64,000 nt of DNA from Celoporthe dispersa (Eukaryota; Ascomycota; Sordariomycetes; Diaporthales; Cryphonectriaceae), in the NCBI GenBank assembly GCA_016584495.1, contig WAID01000002.1, positions 682,001 to 746,000 on the forward strand. The letters are read 5' to 3'. A program made the position numbers and the translations under genes. Under the pieces are notes generated by a model. It was not told where the DNA came from. It ran no database searches and was given only the letters and a program-made list of their open reading frames with translations. This document shows, in pieces, positions 33,591 through 45,696 of this stretch (positions within the stretch are counted from its first letter, which is position 1; every line of letters begins with the position of its first letter).

Positions 33591-36500
33591 TCAGTAACGG
33601 GCAACTCCCTTTCCCTTGCCACCGGTCTCGAGGGGGAGGGAAGCCATCAGTCTCAATGCCAAGCCCGGTGCTCTGAGACTGCTGCCGTACTTCCTCCTCT
33701 TCCAGGCTGAGACGCAGCGCCAGGGCCAGATCCTCATCGATATCCCCGCCGACCGCGGGCGACGACAGGTCTCTCCAAGATTGGCCCGAGGCCCCTCCGC
33801 TCTGCGGGAGTGGCGTGTGGACCTGACTAGAGCTGCACGAGGCCTGTACGGACCGCTTGCTCTTCTGGGGCTTATACCTGACCTGGTATTCAAAGTCGGT
33901 AGAGCTATTGGCCCGTGGCGACTGGCCTAGGCTGTCTCCACCCTCCATGAGCGAGAGTCGGAGCGCACGCTGAATCTGTTGCTCGAAGTCGTCATCATCA
34001 TCATCATGACCACGGTGTTCTGTGACTGCGGTCAGCCCGGCTGCCGGACTGCGCCCCGAAAGACTGGGATCAGGTGTTACGGTGTCGACACTGCCAGAAG
34101 TCGAATTCATATCTCCGATGTCAGCAGCTGACCCAGTGTCGCTGGCGCTTGTGCGTCGCTGCTCGTCGTAGAGAAAAAGCCTCCTCGGATATCATTTGAG
34201 CGTATCTGATAGACTCCTCTTCGGTCAGGTCGCCCAGGCCTACGCCAAAGCGATTCCGTAGCCTCGCCTGTTCGCGGGCTCGATGCTCTTGCTCGCGCCG
34301 AAGCTCAGCCTCCTCTGCAGCAATGTACCCCTTCACAGCCTCGCCCTGACGGCGGCTCGCTAGGCGCCCGTGTATGTCTGAGTGACGAAGACGCCGCTTC
34401 CGCCCGATGGAGGGAGCTGTGGAGCTGTAGGTCCAATACCGTATGAAAGTCCCAAAACACAGGATACCCCTCAATGAAGTAGCGTCCGGGTCAAGGAAAA
34501 TGGCAGGACATGCAGAATAATCGGCCAGTCGCAAAGCTGGGTTGGCATTCACGATGTGACGCGGCGCCCTTCCCGAGGACTTTGAACTCAGTGTTCGGAT
34601 AGGCTCCGTCGTAGATGCGAGAGGATCCCAGGCCTGGACAAGACCATCGCTCCCGCCGGCGACGAGGTACAAGGCCGAGACCGCCAGGCTTGTGATGTCA
34701 GGTGACTCAGTTTGAACGACAAAGACGGGCTCGACAGTGTCGAGGGAAAGGTCTCGCACATTCCAGAGAATCACCTTGCCGTGGTCCGTGCCGACCGCCA
34801 GGAAGCGAGCCCTGCGTCCTGGTATGTCGCCATTGCTCTGCTTTGAAATCGGCGTTGTTGTGCCACTTTCCGAAGGACCATCGTCATGTAATGGGTCTTC
34901 AAATGGAGCCAGAGCAGCGTATAGACTGTTGTCCAGCGCAGTCGTAGTGATGTCAGCCTTGCCTAATTTCTTCAACGACAACCTCGAAGTTCGCCATTGT
35001 CCCGTTTCGGAGCTGGACGCTATTGATGCCTCGGCGACAGGTGACGGAGCGTGGGCATCGTCTGAGATCTTGTGTCCAGAGCCAAAGATTGACGGATATG
35101 TGGTCGGTGGTGGTGCTGGTGGTGGTGGTGTAGTAGTAGTCCCTGTTTCCGTTCCCGGTGGATCCACATCGCTGGAGGTACTCAATCTCGTGTAGCGAAG
35201 AATCTCGGCAGGGTGCTCGTCGTCTTGGATGCAGCGGATCACTAGCACGATCTCTTCAGCGAAGTCGACCTCGACTCGCCGCCGCATATCCCAGCCTTCG
35301 CAGACTCTCCTGAAATGAGCTGGCTCGTAGCGGAGGAACTTCTCGATCTCGCGAGCTTCAGCTACGATCTGCTCCTTGCTCAGTCCCATTGCATGGCAGG
35401 GCGACCGGGGCGAATATCCACCGCGCACTGCGTTTTTATCAAGACCATCTGGGCGGGCTTGACGGCGAGTCGCCTCGATGAGTTCCCAGTACACAGAGCG
35501 GCCAGCCAGCCAGGCGGCCTTGGTCACGTCCGGCTCCTTCCTCAACGCCTCAGCCGGAGGGTCTGGCGTCGCTGCCAGAACGAAGCACTCTCCAAGTGCA
35601 TTGACAGCACATGCCCAGACCCGCCCGAGACCTCTTCGCTTGTGACTGTAGCTGTCGTCCACCTTGAGCGCGATGATGGGCACGCCGGGACTGAGGACCC
35701 AGCGAGCGGTCATATCCCCGGCTGTGTACCGCGGGCCATTGGCATCGTGACCGAGAGCGTAGGCAGTAACCACGCCGAGAGACGAGCCCGTCATCATGCC
35801 AACCATGTGTTGGGTCATGATAGGCACTGCCGAAGACTTGGCGATCCATACACTGCAGATGGACTCCATCAGCTCGGGGATCTTGGGCACCTCGGGGCTC
35901 ATGTCAATGATGGAGCTGTCCGAGCCGCCGAGATACCTCCCACGCACGTCGCTGGTGCCACGGAAATACGGACGCCCGCCAGGAAACCCCTCGCCGCCAA
36001 CCATACCGTAAGGCTGACTCAGATCCATGACGTTGTAGACAGCAGCAGGGCCGTCCGCAAGTCCGTATGGCTCCAGGTTCGGAAACAGCTCGTCTAGCTG
36101 GGCGAAAGCGAATGGGTCATCAAGGCCCCATTTTTCCACCTTTCCCGTGGATGGGTCACTGACAGTAGATACGCACAAGTCAGTCGTGCCGACTATGACC
36201 TTGGGCCCCTTGTTGGACCTGTCAAACACGGCGTGGACGTTGCTGACCATCCAGGGGAGCTTCGAGTTATAGGTCAAGACGGCGCTGGCCTTCTTGTTCG
36301 GGTGTGAAGAGCGCGAGGCAGACCCGGCGCCTCCTGAGCTGGGCCCGGGCTTTCCGCGCGCAACGCTACGCAGAAGGCGGGTCCGAAGCAGATACTCGCT
36401 GCGCCACGAGGCCATGGGCGTCAGGCGGGTGAAGTACCGGAACTCTGACCGCACTGCATTCTCGTCCTCTTCGTGACCGCTGTCCTGGATCGCTTTACGG

Positions 36501-37112
36501 TGTGGCGACTTGAGGGCCCCTTCGCCGGGAAAATAGCGCAGGAATGCCATCCTCCATGCATGTGGTTCGGTCACCAGGGCGTACAGCCTCTTCGAGACGA
36601 GAGCAACCGCTCCGTGAGAGTCGGGGTGAAGGTGCGACAGGATCTGCGTCAGGATCTCTGCGAGGGAGTCAGCTGCGTTTGCCAACCCCGGCGTGGTCTG
36701 TGGAGAGACTCGGGAGCAGTTACACACCATTAGGGCAGTCTCTCAGCGAGGGTCCATCTGATGGAGGCCCAGCTCGCTTCACGACCTTGAAGCCCATAAG
36801 CTGTTGGGTGGTCGGTGTAGCTGCTGCATTCTCATAGGCAGATATGCGCTGTCCAGGCAGCGCGACGCGTTCCTCCTCCTGCTGGCCGCTCAGGACCTCG
36901 TCCGGCTGCTCGGCGACCAGGGCCCCCTCGAGGTTGCCCGCGCCTGCTGCGACGATGGAGCCTGGGGAGGCATCGCGAGGGCGCTGTTGAGCATGGCCAT
37001 CGTGGGGGCCTGGAGCGTGCGGGTGCAAGCCATCTTGAGCGGTCGGGTTCAGCGATTCGGGAGCGTCGGTCGAGGGCACACTGGATTGACTCTCGGTAGG
37101 CTCTGCTTGCAT
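33591..37112 (-). CDS. F-box / WD-repeat / ubiquitin-interacting-motif protein (Ufo1-like)
   Basis: Likely the substrate adaptor of an SCF ubiquitin ligase. Exon 1 is 36728-37112 and exon 2 runs from 36657 to 33591. Splicing (GTGTGT...CTCGCAG, 70 nt) joins SLRDCPN to EILTQILSHLHPDSHGAVALVSKRLYALV, a clear F-box near residues 125-175. WD-like segments follow (LAVGTDHGKVILWNVRDLS, YLVAGGSDGLVQAWDPLA). Two ubiquitin-interacting motifs lie near the end: EQQIQRALRLSLMEG and DEDLALALRLSLEEEE. F-box, WD and UIM in this order is the layout of yeast Ufo1. Breaks: an extra T in the coding-strand T5 (plus-strand A5 34174-34178) before LYDEQRRTSASDTG, and probably an extra C (G5 33632-33636) before a GKGKGVARY end. 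The start at 37112 is the ATG after a possible leader intron; 37172 is an alternative. About 1,150 residues. Confidence 0.85.
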
Positions 37113-40100
37113 GGAAGTGCTGGAACGAGCTAGGGGACAAAACAGTTCAGACTGTGCAGGAAGGATTTGCACAGCCGAGTCGATGGATGGAAATGCTTGG
37201 GAGAGCAGTGTTTCCGGTGGTTGCAGTTTGATTGGGTTGACTCAAATCTGTCGGCGAAAATCGTTGATGACGTTGTTGATATTGGATGAAGTCTGCAGCA
37301 GCCTTGCGTTCAAAAGGGAGAGAGATTTCCACATGGGAGATAAGCGATTTCGTCAGCCGGGACAAGCTTTGAGCCCATCGCTTACATAATAAAGAAAACC
37401 TGCCCCAATACGGCCATAGCAACTCGAGACTCGTTCCGTATTGAACTTTTTGAAAATATTCTCTACTATCTTTTCTTCTTCTTCCTTTACCTTTTTTTTT
37501 TTTTTCTTCTTTTAAGCCAATGAAAAAATTCAGATAAAAAAAAACACCATGGACTTGACGGAACTTGGAGCCACTATAAGCTAATATAGCAGGTAGACTT
37601 TAACGCGCACAATAACCTGGGGCTGCCCAAGTACTCAGTCCTCTGTCTCCCCCTCTAGTGAGCCGAATAATATTCATGACTGGCGCAATAGTTGACAAAA
37701 AGGCATCGTGCTGCTTTTGAGAAACTACACCATGCCTGAGCGGAGCGGACGACCACCAGCCCACCTGATGCTCGTCGCCTGAGGACCATCTCCTGTTTTC
37801 CAGCCCGCTATTCTCTTCTTCCATCAGAGCCTCGAAATGTTGCTTTGGGGCCACGATGCTGCCGCAAGTCAGCGGGGTAACCGAGCGAGAAATTGTCCAC
37901 AGCCTCCCCGCCGCTGATGCATGGCTGACCGGCCTGGGGGGTAGAAGAAGAATACGCGTTTCTGGTGAAAGGTGGACGGGCTTCTCGGGTAACGCTGCCT
38001 CCGGGAGATCACGAGCCCGAGCTGATCTCTCTTCACTACCGAAGTGTTTCGGGTCCGCTCGCAGGACATCCGTCGGGGAGGACTACACGAACCCAAAGGC
38101 TAGCAATCGTGCCAAGATGCCGGCCGGACCCACGAGAATGAAGGAGAGCATCTCCGCGGCTGGCACGCTTCAGCAGCACCCGAGGGACCACAGAGAGAGA
38201 GAGGCTAGTGAGACTTCTCGCGCGAGGGAGGCATGGCTGTGACCCGCTCGAAGCAGTGACGCTGAATTCAAATCTCTCTATTCTCTGCGCAGATTTAAAA
38301 AGGAGATAGATAATAGAATAATCTTGAGCCGCTCCCTGGCCATGACCAACGTCGCGTAGCTCATATCGCCTGGGTCTTAAGGACACACTGCGCGAATACG
38401 CCGGCAAGGGCCATGTATCCTTGAAGTAGACCCATAGTTCGACTTCTAGGTGGAATCCTCTAGTACAAGAAGAGTTGGTGTGTATACTGGTAGCAGCTGA
38501 AACGCCAGCCATGACTTGGGGAAAACTCGCAGGTGTCGAGGAGTAAATTATGTGTCAACATATTGTTCGCTCGTCCCCGCGGAAACCTGTCAGCAAGGTG
38601 CTGACAACAAGGCCCTCGGCCGGTGGCCAATAGACGGGCGACCCCTCCCCTCGGGTCGTGTCGACGTGGCTCCCACCGATCCGGGAAGCAGGATCGCCCC
38701 CATCCTTGTGGCCCCACGATGGCATGAGCGTGCGTTGCTGTCCAGTGCATGTAGTGGTAGAACTATCGTATCGGAATGGCGGTATGGCCAGCTGGAAGAG
38801 TCGGTGTCAGATACCATGTACCAACTCAGCCTTTGGGTGGACGTCTTCAGGCTGGCTCGGCTCCAGGCATGCCTGCGTAGAGGCACAGGCTTAAAACGGC
38901 CTCATTTCTCGGTAGCCTGCGGAAACCTGTCTTGCTGGGTATGTATCGAGTAGCGCGGTCTGCGCAAGCAAAATCAAAAATATTAGCAGTTGCTCGTGAG
39001 TGTGTGTGTGTGTGTGTGGATTAAAAACAGGAGACAATCGAGCCCACCACAGCAAGGACTTGGCCACATATTCAGGGTCCAGTCTCCAGAAGGTCGAGAG
39101 GGCCGAGGGCCTCCCCTCCTCTCCCTCGACCCATTGTTGTTTCGATAAATGTGCCCCGAGTGTCTGGCGACCGCCCCCAAACAGCCAGGCCCTTGAGGCA
39201 GGGTGACGCCATCATACTTTGGCACGACTCGAGCTGCAGGTCTCGGGGCCAGTCTGATAGGCGGATATGAACCAACCGCGAGTAATGTGTGCATATGGGT
39301 GCCGACTGTTGCTACATCAAGCCCCCCCCCTCGTCGCGTTCCATCGCGTCGTGCCTCTCTTCTCCCTCCCCCCCTCCTAGGGTTCCAACGGGGATTCGGG
39401 GAGTTGGGCCAGAACCGCCTGATCAGACTCACCAGCGGCGCAGCGGTTCACAGGCAGGTTCTGGCAAGCTTATTATCAGGCCTGCTTTCCGATAGCCGCG
39501 GTGTTATTACGGTGTAACCAGCCTTCCCACACTGGCGATAGTCTTGGGCGTCTGCATTCCGGCGGCCGAGCGCTTCCGCTTCTTGTGTTTGGTTCTGGAT
39601 GCCCAAGATTCTTCAGCACACGTCTCGGGGCCAGGAGACCGGTCCGGGACACAAGGGTTTGCTCGCGGTGGAGAAACTTGATGCATGCTGGTTGGCATCG
39701 AGGCGCCGTCTACTAGTAATGCCTGCGGCCCACAACACCTCCTCTCGAGACGAACACCTCTGCAGTCCCTCCTCACCCCTTTTTGTTCTTGTTCTTATGG
39801 GCGGCGGCCTCGAGGCCCCAGGCTGACCCTGCCCCGTACGCGAGCCAGCCGTGATAAATGATCATCCAAGGCCATCCGGGAATAAGATTCATGATATCTC
39901 AAGCAGGCGGGGCCCAGACAGACCCCCGTGAAGGCAGCTGTCCCCACTGGCAGGCCTGTCCATTCATTCAAAGGCCCAACCCGGCTTATGTGTCCCGGTG
40001 TTCCGGGTTATTGGGCAGATTCACCGAGATGGCGCGATGTAAATCCATTGTATGCAGAAAGGAGAGAGATATTCGTCAACCCATTTTGGGGTACCAGCAG

Positions 40101-41398
40101 TACGTGATATGTCCAAAACTGCAGATGCTATCGTTTGTCTGGTACGATGAGGGGGGGGAAAAAGACCAACCGCAGATGTGTCCAGGATGCGGCAGGGAGG
40201 TGGCCCTTTGCGCAACGTTACCTGGGGATCCTTTTGCGCCTCGAGAAGGGCTTGTGTGCCTCGGCCGACCTGAAGCTGGCAGGCAGGATTTTCTTAAAAG
40301 TACTGCGCCCTCGTCTATGCCTAAGCCCCCCAATTGGATACGGAGCCGCTGGGCCGGGCCCCTGATCGCAAGAGCCTGGGAGGATCTTATCATACCATCC
40401 GTGCTCGGTTCTTTCTCTCTCCCTCTCTTTTTTTCTTCTTTTTTTTTTATGGTCCGGGCGGTGGTGTCAGTCTTTTATATACTTTGGTAGTACTGTGGTA
40501 CATGATAAACACCGACCCGGTGGGATTCCCGTGATGCGAGACGCTGTTGTGCGAAGTCGCTAGCCTGGGTGCACGCAGCCAAGAGGCGTCGAGATGGAAG
40601 GTCCTCCTCTCCGGCAGAGGGAAGAAGGCCAGGACTATGCCGTCGGCAGGTCGAGGTTGAGGAGAGAGGGTGGGCAGGGTGGTAGCTCATCCAGTTGGTG
40701 GTGTCAGCTCGGGGCCTATTGGGAACGACCAGAATCAAGGTGCTGACGGGTTTGCCTTTTGGGGTATAGAGCAGAGGCCGGCTGGAGCTGGGATTTGCTG
40801 AAATGATGGAAGCCATCCGAGGAGCAGGGCGTGCTGTCATTTGCCGTGACAGCCCACAGGATCAGCGTCGTCCTGTTCCCCTTTTCTTATGTAGTTCCCA
40901 TTCCCAGCAGGTCGTTCCTCGGCGGCAGCCACTCGAGACGGCGTAGAAATGGCCCCTCCCCCCCCCCATATAATAATAATGGGGTTCAGACGGGCAACCC
41001 ACCGCCCAGGCAATTTGATCTTCCATACCGCAGCCCGTGCGCGTGCTGACTGCATCCTACCCACAGCGCTGGGACGGTGCAGCTCGTGGGGCCCTCCCTC
41101 GCCAACAAGGGTTTCGGTGGCCAACACAAAGGTGACAACAGGGGCGGGGAGGGGAGGGAGGGGGTCTGGGTTTCTCGGGTCCCTCGATCGATGTTTTCAG
41201 CAGCGGTCTCTGTCCAGGGCACCTTCCCATTTGTCTGGTCTAGCAGGGTTCCCTCCTCTTGCCTCTAGTGCTCGTCCCCCCAGCCCTGCTGCATCCCTGG
41301 CGTGATGCTGACGAGTTCCCGTCCCTCGGGTTCCTAAAAGCAGGTAAGCAGCTGCACAAGAGACTCAGCCATTGCCTGCCATCGATCCACCCCATCCT

Positions 41399-41400
<2 letters not shown>

Positions 41401-41428
<28 letters not shown>
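41401..41428. repeat. (TG)14 microsatellite
   Basis: An uninterrupted TG dinucleotide run followed by a pyrimidine-rich stretch of about 60 nt; intergenic. Confidence 0.95.
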
Positions 41429-41432
<4 letters not shown>

Positions 41433-41924
41433 TGCCTGTTTCTTTTTTCTTTTTTTCTTCCCTCTCTCTTTTTCTTTCTCTCCTTCCTCTGGTGGCCCTT
41501 GTGCGCCTGCGAGGTGTGGGAAGCACGACGAGACCCGACCGTCGAACCTTTGGGCAGTCCTGACGTCAAGATCGGCTCAGAACATAACTCGATGACACCG
41601 TCTCGTCTGATGTATGGTCTGGCCAGTCTGTTCTGGTCTGGTGTGAGCCCTAGGCACGAAACCTGCTTCTTGACTTGTTGACATGTGTCTCTCTCTCTCT
41701 CTGTGCTGTCTTCCTTGTTAGTCGCACCGCACCACCAAAACTGTAGAGAAGGTGTGGGTGGCCCACCAGAAACTTCCTCACCATTCCCAAAGACGTCTAG
41801 GCGCAGCAGCTGCCAGCCATCCAGAGCCTGTTACCCTGCAGACCAACACTACTATGTACGATAGTCCAGAGCAGATAGATGGCGTACCAAGCGACTAGAC
41901 CATGCAAGAAGTCCCCAGACCTCC

Positions 41925-41952
41925 TTTTTTTTTTTTTTTTTTTTTTTTTTTT
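41925..41952. repeat. T28 homopolymer leading a pyrimidine tract
   Basis: Twenty-eight consecutive T, then nearly pure C/T to about 42018. It is the longest homopolymer in the window. No coding sequence or target-site duplication that would mark a retroposed poly(A) tail was seen beside it. Confidence 0.95.
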
Positions 41953-42894
41953 CCCTCTCTGCCTCTCCCCTTTTCCACCCTCTCTCTCTCTCTTTCTCTC
42001 TTTTTTCCTTCTTCTTCCCAACGCTGTTCTTCCGGACGTGGGTGTGTCTGGGTGTGTGCTTGCTGCTGCTGCCCTGTTAGCACGGTTCTGGCCACTTCTT
42101 TTCTGCACAGACCCCTCGTACCAGGGAAGGATCGGGTGGATGCTTGTCTGTTTGCAGACTGGGGCTGTCAAGCTAACATAGACCCGAATGCTCGGTTCAT
42201 GGATCCCTCTTCCCCTCCTCATTCGACAACCTGGGTCAATCCACCCCAACCTGTCTTCCTCTCTTTATGGACGATCCCCCCCAAGGCCTCCGCCCAACCC
42301 TATTAAACCTTAACTATCCTGATTATCCATTCGCCTCACCCATCCACGCATCAAAAAAACAAGAAGAAAACACTCGCATACACGACGAGTGTCGACATCT
42401 TCTCAATCAGTCATACCACAATTAATCGCTTTCTACGCTTCGTCGTCCAGCAGACCGGACTGTTGGCACGACCCTCTCTTCCTTTTTGCAGGCCAGACCG
42501 ATACGAGCAGAGAGCATCTGTCCGTCGGGTCGAGTGAGCTGAGGTGTTGTGCAGTCTGCCTCTGGTGAGCGAGGCACAATAGTTGTTAGGACGTTGGGGC
42601 TTCGGACTCTGGAAGACACCGTGCTGCCGATAGCATCATCTTTTTTTTCTTCGTCCCTGTTGCAGTCCTTGTTTGCCTGCCATCTGAACCCGAACCTGCG
42701 CCACCCACCTCGCCGCACTTTTTTCTCTCTCCCTGGAACGGATTTTATTCCTGGATCCTTTACTCTATGCCACTGAGGACTTTGGTCATGGTATAAAACC
42801 CAACTGCCGGCTTTGGACGAACCTTCTGTGGCGCGGATACATCTTCTCTTAGCTCATTGCTACTGCACTGTAACGACACATCAACCATATCAAC

Positions 42895-44134
42895 ATGACT
42901 TCTAGAGTAGAAGCACCAGCCGATGGCCGGGAGGATAAGGGCCGGGGACTGGGAAGAAGACTCCTGTCCAGGATGAGAACCGTCCTGAAGAGGACCGACA
43001 CCCCGAAACGACAGTCGACAGGACCCCCGGGTGAAGGTTCTCATCCCCCCCTCTCAACTGCAGCAGCTGTCTCATCGACAGAGCCGACCGCACCAGCAAC
43101 GACCAGGTACTGTGGTTCCTCTTTGATATGGCGTAACTACGCCGGTCATCCCCAATACCTACTCTTCCACAGTTGACCTGATTACTCCAAAGACTGACAC
43201 TCGATAGACAAACACCACGCCCAACAAAGGAGACCACACTCTATCATGCAGACAAGCCACTTTCGAAGTTCCATGGAGAGAAGGTACCCCGAGTCCAGAT
43301 CTACGGCGACCGTATCCAGCAGTTCTCAGAACGTTGTGGCCTCGAGGTGGACCCCAACGCTTGGTATCATATGGAAGGGCACGTCCTGCGCATCAACAGG
43401 CCGGTCCGCATGCGTATCCACCGGCAGTGCCACCAATGCGGTAGTGAGGTCGGCGCGAAGGGGCTCTGCGGAAAGTGCAACCACAACTTCTGCCATCAGT
43501 GCACGCGTTACCCGCCGAAGCGGTCCGAGGACGAGAAGGTCGCCAGCCGGGAGAAGAAGGCCGAGATTGTGAAAGACCGGGAGGTCAATGCCATGATCGC
43601 TCCGGACTGGGATGCCGACACCCGAAAGACGGTCGTCTTGAGGCGGCTCCCCACCGAGCGGACAGCAGGAGCTGGTCCACAGGAAAGTCCGACAGAGGGT
43701 CAGAAGGATGTGCTGCCAGTGCCAGGATGACGACGGAGCCGAGGTCTTATTCCATGGCGGCCAGCGCCAATGCCCCAAGTGCGATCATGTGCGGTGTACT
43801 GATTGCCCTCGGGACCCGTAAGTCGTGCTTCATCCTCCTCAATTCCCCACGCAACCTCGAGTACTGACGCGCATCCTGCAGTCCTAAGAAGGATAAGTAC
43901 CCCTACGGCTACCCAGGTGACGAGTTCGGCGCGAAGTCCATCCCACACCACAGATGCCACGTGTGCCGTACCAAGTTCGAGCCCGGCGTAGAAAACGGAA
44001 CTCCGTGCGCGGCCTGCTCTCACGAGAAGTGCGACAACTGCGACAGGCTGATGCCACAAAAGGTCGAGCCGGAGCCGGATGTCGAGGTGGTGCGAAGGGT
44101 TCAGGCGAAGCTGGAGGCTCTGAGTCTTCCCTAG
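42895..44134 (+). CDS. Cys-rich putative zinc-binding protein with three CxxC modules, function unknown
   Basis: Exons 42895-43106, 43208-43817 and 43882-44134 give about 357 residues. Three similar Cys modules follow each other: CHQCGSEVGAKGLCGKCNHNFCHQC, then CCQC...CPKCDHVRCTDC, then CHVCRTKFEPG...CAACSHEKCDNC. Each is two CxxC pairs plus a further Cys-x2-Cys, as in treble-clef or ribbon zinc sites. Between modules 1 and 2 is a basic, charged linker. The N-terminus is basic and Pro/Ser/Thr-rich. One break: C4 at 43649-43652 has one base too many. Correcting it turns LRRLPTERTAGAG into LRRLPPSGQQELVHRKVRQRVRRMCCQC, continuous with module 2. The end is KLEALSLP. I recall no named family; nucleic-acid or protein binding is a guess. 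Confidence 0.8.
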
Positions 44135-45696
44135 CCCAGAAGACTCGATGCTCGCCGGCGACGCAGGAGGTCTGCCATCATACGGATCATCCTTAGAGAG
44201 TTCCGATGTACCACCTGGCCGACTGTACCTTCACCACCACTTCCCAGAACGAAACGCCAAGTTCGGATGAGACGAAGCCGACTCAGACTGCTCTCAACAC
44301 GACGGCATATCGGGCTCAGGTCACGAGAGCGATGCTTTTAGCCCACCTCGGTTGTTTTTCACGGGCAAGGGTTTCCAGAGAATGCTAGACGATGGCCAAG
44401 CAAAGTAACAAGAGAGGCGTCCATCTTCCTAGCCAAGGAGCATGAAAACACGGCGACACTGGGAAAAAGCGAGTCTACTTTTTTGGGGGGTTTCTATTGT
44501 TCATTTTTTCTTTGCCAAGTTTGCATATACCCTTCAGTCTGGCTAGGTTGGGATTTTGTATTTATCAGTTCAGCGACGGCTCGTAAGCGGTCTGGTCGTA
44601 ATCAAACCACTTCCAAGTAAACATGACCTACATGCTCTTGGCCGTGAATTATTGTATATTCCGTACTGCCCGTGTCCTTCTGCAGATCCCTTATCTGCGT
44701 GTTGCTTTCTCTAAAAGTATGCCGCCAGGGGGGCTGGCTGTATGGAGTTCCCCCCTACACGCGAAGGGAAAGGAAAAGAGAAAAAACTCCCACCAAAGAC
44801 AAAACCCACCCTCTCGTCAGTCAGTCAGTCAGCCAGTCCCTCTACTGTCAGAAATTAACTCGCCCCCCCCCCCCCTCCACCACGTGCCCACACGCTCTGG
44901 CCTGGCCTGGCCCGCAGCACGACTTACCTACCTGTTTCGGAGGCGCAATACACGCCACTGCTACAGTATGACCCAATCTGAACGACGATCACACTACAGA
45001 ACACGTTTGCCCTTTTTTTGAGGAGGAGGAGGAGGAGGAGGAGGAAGGGACACCCTCCTTTGCCACCCTCCGTTCGATACGTAATCCCGAGAGGGAGGAG
45101 CTTGTGTGTCTCTTGTGTGTGTGTGTGTGGTCACAGCATCACCAGATGTGTTGTTGCCTCCCAAACTTACGTCACTTCGCCTGGATACTACTGTACTTAC
45201 TTGCTGACCGGCCCACGGAGGGGGTAAGAAGAAAGAAGGAAAATGAAAAGAAAGAGAAGGGGAAAAAAAAAAAAGAAAAAAACAATACGCCACTTACTAC
45301 TGGCCGGTGTGGGTGACTGTTGTGGTTCATGGGTTGCCCATGTGCCCGACCTGGTCGCATTGTACTTTCTTCTTCATCTTCTTCTTTGTGGACATGGGCT
45401 GTACGAGCACTCGTGTTGCTGCCTGTGGGTGGTGGAGGGGCCGTGATACACATGAGATGAGCTCTCGTCATACCGGGCAGGTCCGGCAGGAGCAGTTTAG
45501 AATAATTATCAATCTGTCATCAAGTTGATTTTCTTCAATGTCATGAGAGCAGTCAATGCCCTGGAAAGATTCCTCATTCAGTGTCCATACCGATCCCCAG
45601 CCCACCTTTTTCATGCAGTTCATCCCAGTAGTCGCCATCCATCAGCGCCAGGTACAAAGCATAGCCTGCAGTTGAGGCACAAGACAGCAAAAAGTC
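44135..45696. other. Convergent intergenic region with GGA and CA/TG repeats
   Basis: No gene recognised. It contains a GAG repeat (45020-45046), TG (45113-45128), a TCAG tetranucleotide run (44817-44831) and A-rich DNA (45261-45285). Confidence 0.5.
45020..45046. repeat. (GAG)8 trinucleotide repeat
   Basis: Eight consecutive GAG units then GAAGG, in the interval between two converging genes. Confidence 0.9.

Larger units (their letters stand above)
37113..42894. other. Gene-poor 5.8-kb sector between divergent genes
   Basis: No supported gene. The largest open frame (39858-40490, +) has no recognisable domain and ends in low-complexity codons. Simple-sequence DNA is common: a T run (37492-37505), (GT)n (39000-39018), (TG)14 (41401-41428), CT (41691-41701), T28 (41925-41952) and long pyrimidine-rich tracts (41437-41485, 41953-42018). 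It should include the promoters of the F-box gene (left) and the Cys-rich gene (right). Confidence 0.55.

Noticed and set aside
39858..40490. 210-codon plus-strand open frame with several Cys
   Set aside because: No regular Cys spacing, no recognisable domain, and a low-complexity Phe/Ser end from a pyrimidine tract. Too weak to call a gene.
41925..41952. T28 as the poly(A) tail of a retroposed gene on the minus strand
   Set aside because: No coding remnant or target-site duplication was seen next to it; it grades into a pyrimidine-rich tract instead.
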